In this document: one piece after another, positions 42,483 through 44,299 of the stretch
How positions within the stretch are numbered: the first letter of the stretch is position 1
How the letters are laid out: each line of letters begins with the position of its first letter
Position numbers and translations under genes: made by a program
Source: Polaromonas sp.
GTDB lineage: Bacteria; Pseudomonadota; Gammaproteobacteria; Burkholderiales; Burkholderiaceae_C
Length of the DNA: 44,299 nt
Direction of reading: 5' to 3'
NCBI GenBank assembly: GCA_028292745.1
Contig: JAQGLT010000134.1
Location: 1 to 44,299, forward strand
Notes under the pieces: model-generated
Told to the model about the DNA's origin: nothing
The model's database searches: none
The model's input: the letters and a program-made list of their open reading frames with translations, nothing else

Positions 42483-42953
42483 TCAGCGGGAGGGCAGGTC
42501 TGCCCGCGCCGGATGCGCCTGCAGCAGGCCGCGCGAGAGCAGAACCCGGTGGTCGATCTTGATGCAGTGGTCCTGCACCACCTGCAGGCCGGCGGCTTCG
42601 GCCGTGGCGGCGGCGGCGGCGTTGGCCACGCCGAGCTGCATCCAGACCGCCTTGGCGCCGATGGCGATGGCCTCGTCGACCACGGGCGGAATGTCCTCGC
42701 TGTTGCGAAAGCAGTTCACCAGCTCGATGGTTTCATGCTGGGCCGCCTCGGTCAGCGAGCCATAGGCCTTTTCGCCCAGCACCTCGGTGGCGTTCGGGTT
42801 GATCGGAATGATGCGGTAGCCGGCGGCCTGCATGTAGCGCGACACGTCAAAGCTGGCCCGGTGCGGCTGGGGCGACAGGCCCACCACGGCAATGGTGCGG
42901 CAGTGGTTGAGGATGTAGGGAATGCGTTCGGCGGTGGGAAGCGTCGTCGTCAT
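42483..42953 (-). CDS. YccU-type CoA-binding protein
   Basis: A 156-residue single Rossmann domain of the CoA-binding (succinyl-CoA synthetase alpha-like) family: IAVVGLSPQPHRASFDVSRYMQAAGYRIIPINPNATEVLGEKAYGSL, then VWMQLGVANAAAAATAEAAGLQVVQDHCIKIDH. The Gly-rich start and the NP..EVLGEK segment are typical. ATG 42953 has an AGGAG ribosome site and is chosen over a longer frame running to 43043 inside dsbD. The physiological role is unknown; cofactor binding is inferred from the family. Confidence 0.88.
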   Translation of the reverse strand: MTTTLPTAERIPYILNHCRTIAVVGLSPQPHRASFDVSRYMQAAGYRIIPINPNATEVLGEKAYGSLTEAAQHETIELVNCFRNSEDIPPVVDEAIAIGAKAVWMQLGVANAAAAATAEAAGLQVVQDHCIKIDHRVLLSRGLLQAHPARADLPSR

Positions 42954-43014
42954 GGTGGGGCTCCTGGTGGCTGTGGATGCAAGGGCGGGCGGCCTGGATT
43001 CGGGCTGTGAATCG

Positions 43015-44299
43015 TCACAGCTTGGCCAGCTCGGCCCGGACATCGCTCACGGACAAGATTTCGGACAATACCACTGGTGCGCGGCCCGGCTTGTAAAACA
43101 CATAAACCGGCACGCCGCTGCGCCCCAGTTCGGCCAGCGCCCGGGTCACGGCCGGGTCGCGGCGGGTCCAGTCGGCGCGCAGCAGCGCCACGTTTTTCGC
43201 GTCCATTTCAGCCAGCACCTCGGCATTGGTCAGGGTGGTTGTCTTGTTGTACTGGCAGGTCACGCACCAGGCGGCGGTGAAATCGACAAACACGCTCTGG
43301 CCCTGCGCCGCCAGCTGCTCGACCCGGCCCGGCTGCCAGTCCTGCCAGCGGGCCGATGCCGCCGTGGCGGGCAGGGCCACGGGTTTGACGATGTTCGGGC
43401 CGATGGCCCATAGCCCCAGGGCGCAAAGCGCTACAGAAAATGTAGCAACGGCGTGCCGCGCCGCGCCGCGCAGGCTGAACGACCAGGCCAGCAGCGCCAG
43501 CAGCACCAAAAGCGCCAGCAGCGCCCCCGCGCCGTCGATGCCGCTTTGCTGGCCCAGCACCCAGACCAGCCAGGCCACGGTGGCGAACATCGGAAACGCC
43601 ATCAGCTGCCTGAACGTCACCATCCACGCGCCGGGGCGGGGCAGGGCGCGCGCCACGGCGGGCACGGCGCTGGCCGCCAGGTACGGCAGCGCCATGCCGA
43701 TGCCGATGGCGCCGAAGACCGCCAGCGCCTGCCCGGCCGGCAGGCCGACGGCATAGCCCAGCGACGCGCCCATGAACGGCGCGGTGCAGGGCGACGCCAC
43801 GGCGGTGGCCAGCACGCCCGACAAGAAGGCATTGCCCACCGGATGTTTGGACTGCGCGCTGGCAAGCCGGCCGGGCAGCAGGTTGCCGAATTCAAATACC
43901 CCGGCCAGGTTCAGCCCCAGCAAGGTGAACAGCGCCGCCAGCGCCGCCACCACGGCCGGGCTTTGCAGCTGAAACCCCCAGCCGAGCTGGCCGCCCGCTG
44001 CCCGCAGGCCCAGCAGCAAAGCGCCCAGCGCCAGGAACGACAGCACCACGCCGCCGGTGTAGGCCAGCCCTGCGGCCAGGCGCGCGACCTTGCTTTTTTC
44101 ATTCACAAAGCCCACCACCTTGATCGCCAGCACCGGAAAAACGCACGGCATCAGGTTGAGCATCATGCCGCCCAGAACTGCGCCGAGCAGGGCGGCCAGC
44201 AGGCCAAGCGGCGGCTGGCCGGACTTTGACGGCGCGGTCGTCGCCGCAGCCGCCTGGCCTGCCGACGCGGCATTGGCGTTGAGCGCCGCCTGCAGCGCC
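43015..44299 (-). CDS. dsbD: Thiol:disulfide interchange protein DsbD, 5'-truncated by window end
   Basis: The frame stays open to the last base of the window, so the N-terminal periplasmic domain is missing. Visible are an Ala-rich linker, the CcdA-like membrane domain with redox cysteines in MMLNLMPCVFPVLAIK and SPCTAPFMGASLGYA, eight or so helices, and the C-terminal thioredoxin domain with CVTC in VDFTAAWCVTCQYNKTTTL. It carries electrons from cytoplasmic thioredoxin to periplasmic DsbC/DsbG or the cytochrome c maturation path, which suits a host making many c-type cytochromes. A GCTA-N9-TAGC repeat (43430-43446) lies inside the coding region, within the membrane domain. Confidence 0.93.
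   Translation of the reverse strand, partial: ALQAALNANAASAGQAAAATTAPSKSGQPPLGLLAALLGAVLGGMMLNLMPCVFPVLAIKVVGFVNEKSKVARLAAGLAYTGGVVLSFLALGALLLGLRAAGGQLGWGFQLQSPAVVAALAALFTLLGLNLAGVFEFGNLLPGRLASAQSKHPVGNAFLSGVLATAVASPCTAPFMGASLGYAVGLPAGQALAVFGAIGIGMALPYLAASAVPAVARALPRPGAWMVTFRQLMAFPMFATVAWLVWVLGQQSGIDGAGALLALLVLLALLAWSFSLRGAARHAVATFSVALCALGLWAIGPNIVKPVALPATAASARWQDWQPGRVEQLAAQGQSVFVDFTAAWCVTCQYNKTTTLTNAEVLAEMDAKNVALLRADWTRRDPAVTRALAELGRSGVPVYVFYKPGRAPVVLSEILSVSDVRAELAKL
43430..43446. repeat. 17-nt GCTA-N9-TAGC motif within dsbD
   Basis: GCTACAGAAAATGTAGC, preceded by GCGCAAAGC. It fits the same inverted 17-nt signature as 4760, 16389 and 18136, and here encodes part of a membrane helix (VATFSVAL) without breaking the frame. 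Confidence 0.5.

Overview
The window looks like a chromosomal piece of a GC-rich betaproteobacterium of the Comamonadaceae (Polaromonas/Rhodoferax/Acidovorax type). This is an inference from the content: a Bug/TctC-type solute-binding protein, a PuuD-type urate hydroxylase, adjacent priA and hemE, and short intergenic repeats (the GCTATTAA...TAATAGC and 'cagcggccccctcgggg' types) that I associate with this family. No rRNA, tRNA, CRISPR array, transposase or phage gene was seen.

Layout. (1) 133-4510: an orphan receiver protein, a GntR/FCD regulator divergent from a Bug-type periplasmic binding protein, and a CocE/NonD-type hydrolase. (2) 5176-10404, minus strand: a tightly overlapping six-gene operon for a B-type (ba3-like) haem-copper oxidase with three multihaem cytochromes c, seven c-haem sites in all. 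It is preceded by a decayed MarR-family gene. (3) 10977-21566: an LprI/DUF1311 membrane protein, a Gly-rich lipoprotein, a lytic transglycosylase, a small GNAT protein, a cation/proton antiporter, outer-membrane phospholipase A, a secreted unknown, a Rep/UvrD helicase and an AEC permease. (4) 21594-27320: a urate-to-ureidoglycolate catabolic locus. One arm (minus) holds allantoinase PuuE, an OHCU decarboxylase/allantoate amidohydrolase fusion and an M20 deacylase; the divergent arm (plus) holds HIU hydrolase and membrane urate hydroxylase PuuD with its own cytochrome c domain. (5) 27699-34299: a stressosome-like partner-switching module (RsbR, RsbS, RsbT, RsbX-like with an extra ATPase domain), then a histidine kinase carrying an RsbT/RsbW-like ATPase at its N-terminus, then a multi-PAS histidine kinase. 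(6) 34357-44299: PriA with repeat-derived in-frame inserts, HemE, a small unknown, a SAM methyltransferase, an AT-richer singleton with a HEPN-like R-N-x3-H motif, a lipoprotein, a CoA-binding protein and a 5'-truncated DsbD.

How the parts work together. The urate genes form a nearly complete pathway: urate to 5-hydroxyisourate (PuuD), OHCU (UraH), S-allantoin (UraD domain), allantoate (PuuE), then ureidoglycine/ureidoglycolate (AllC domain). PuuD electrons should leave through its fused cytochrome c. The Rsb-type module appears to end in a two-component kinase rather than a sigma/anti-sigma pair, which is the most unusual regulatory layout here. The other strong signal is repeat biology: two copies of a 330-410 bp composite inverted-repeat element, both between convergent genes; a 17-nt GCTA-N9-TAGC motif scattered through intergenic and coding DNA; and an 86-bp repeat inserted twice, in opposite orientations and in frame, inside priA.
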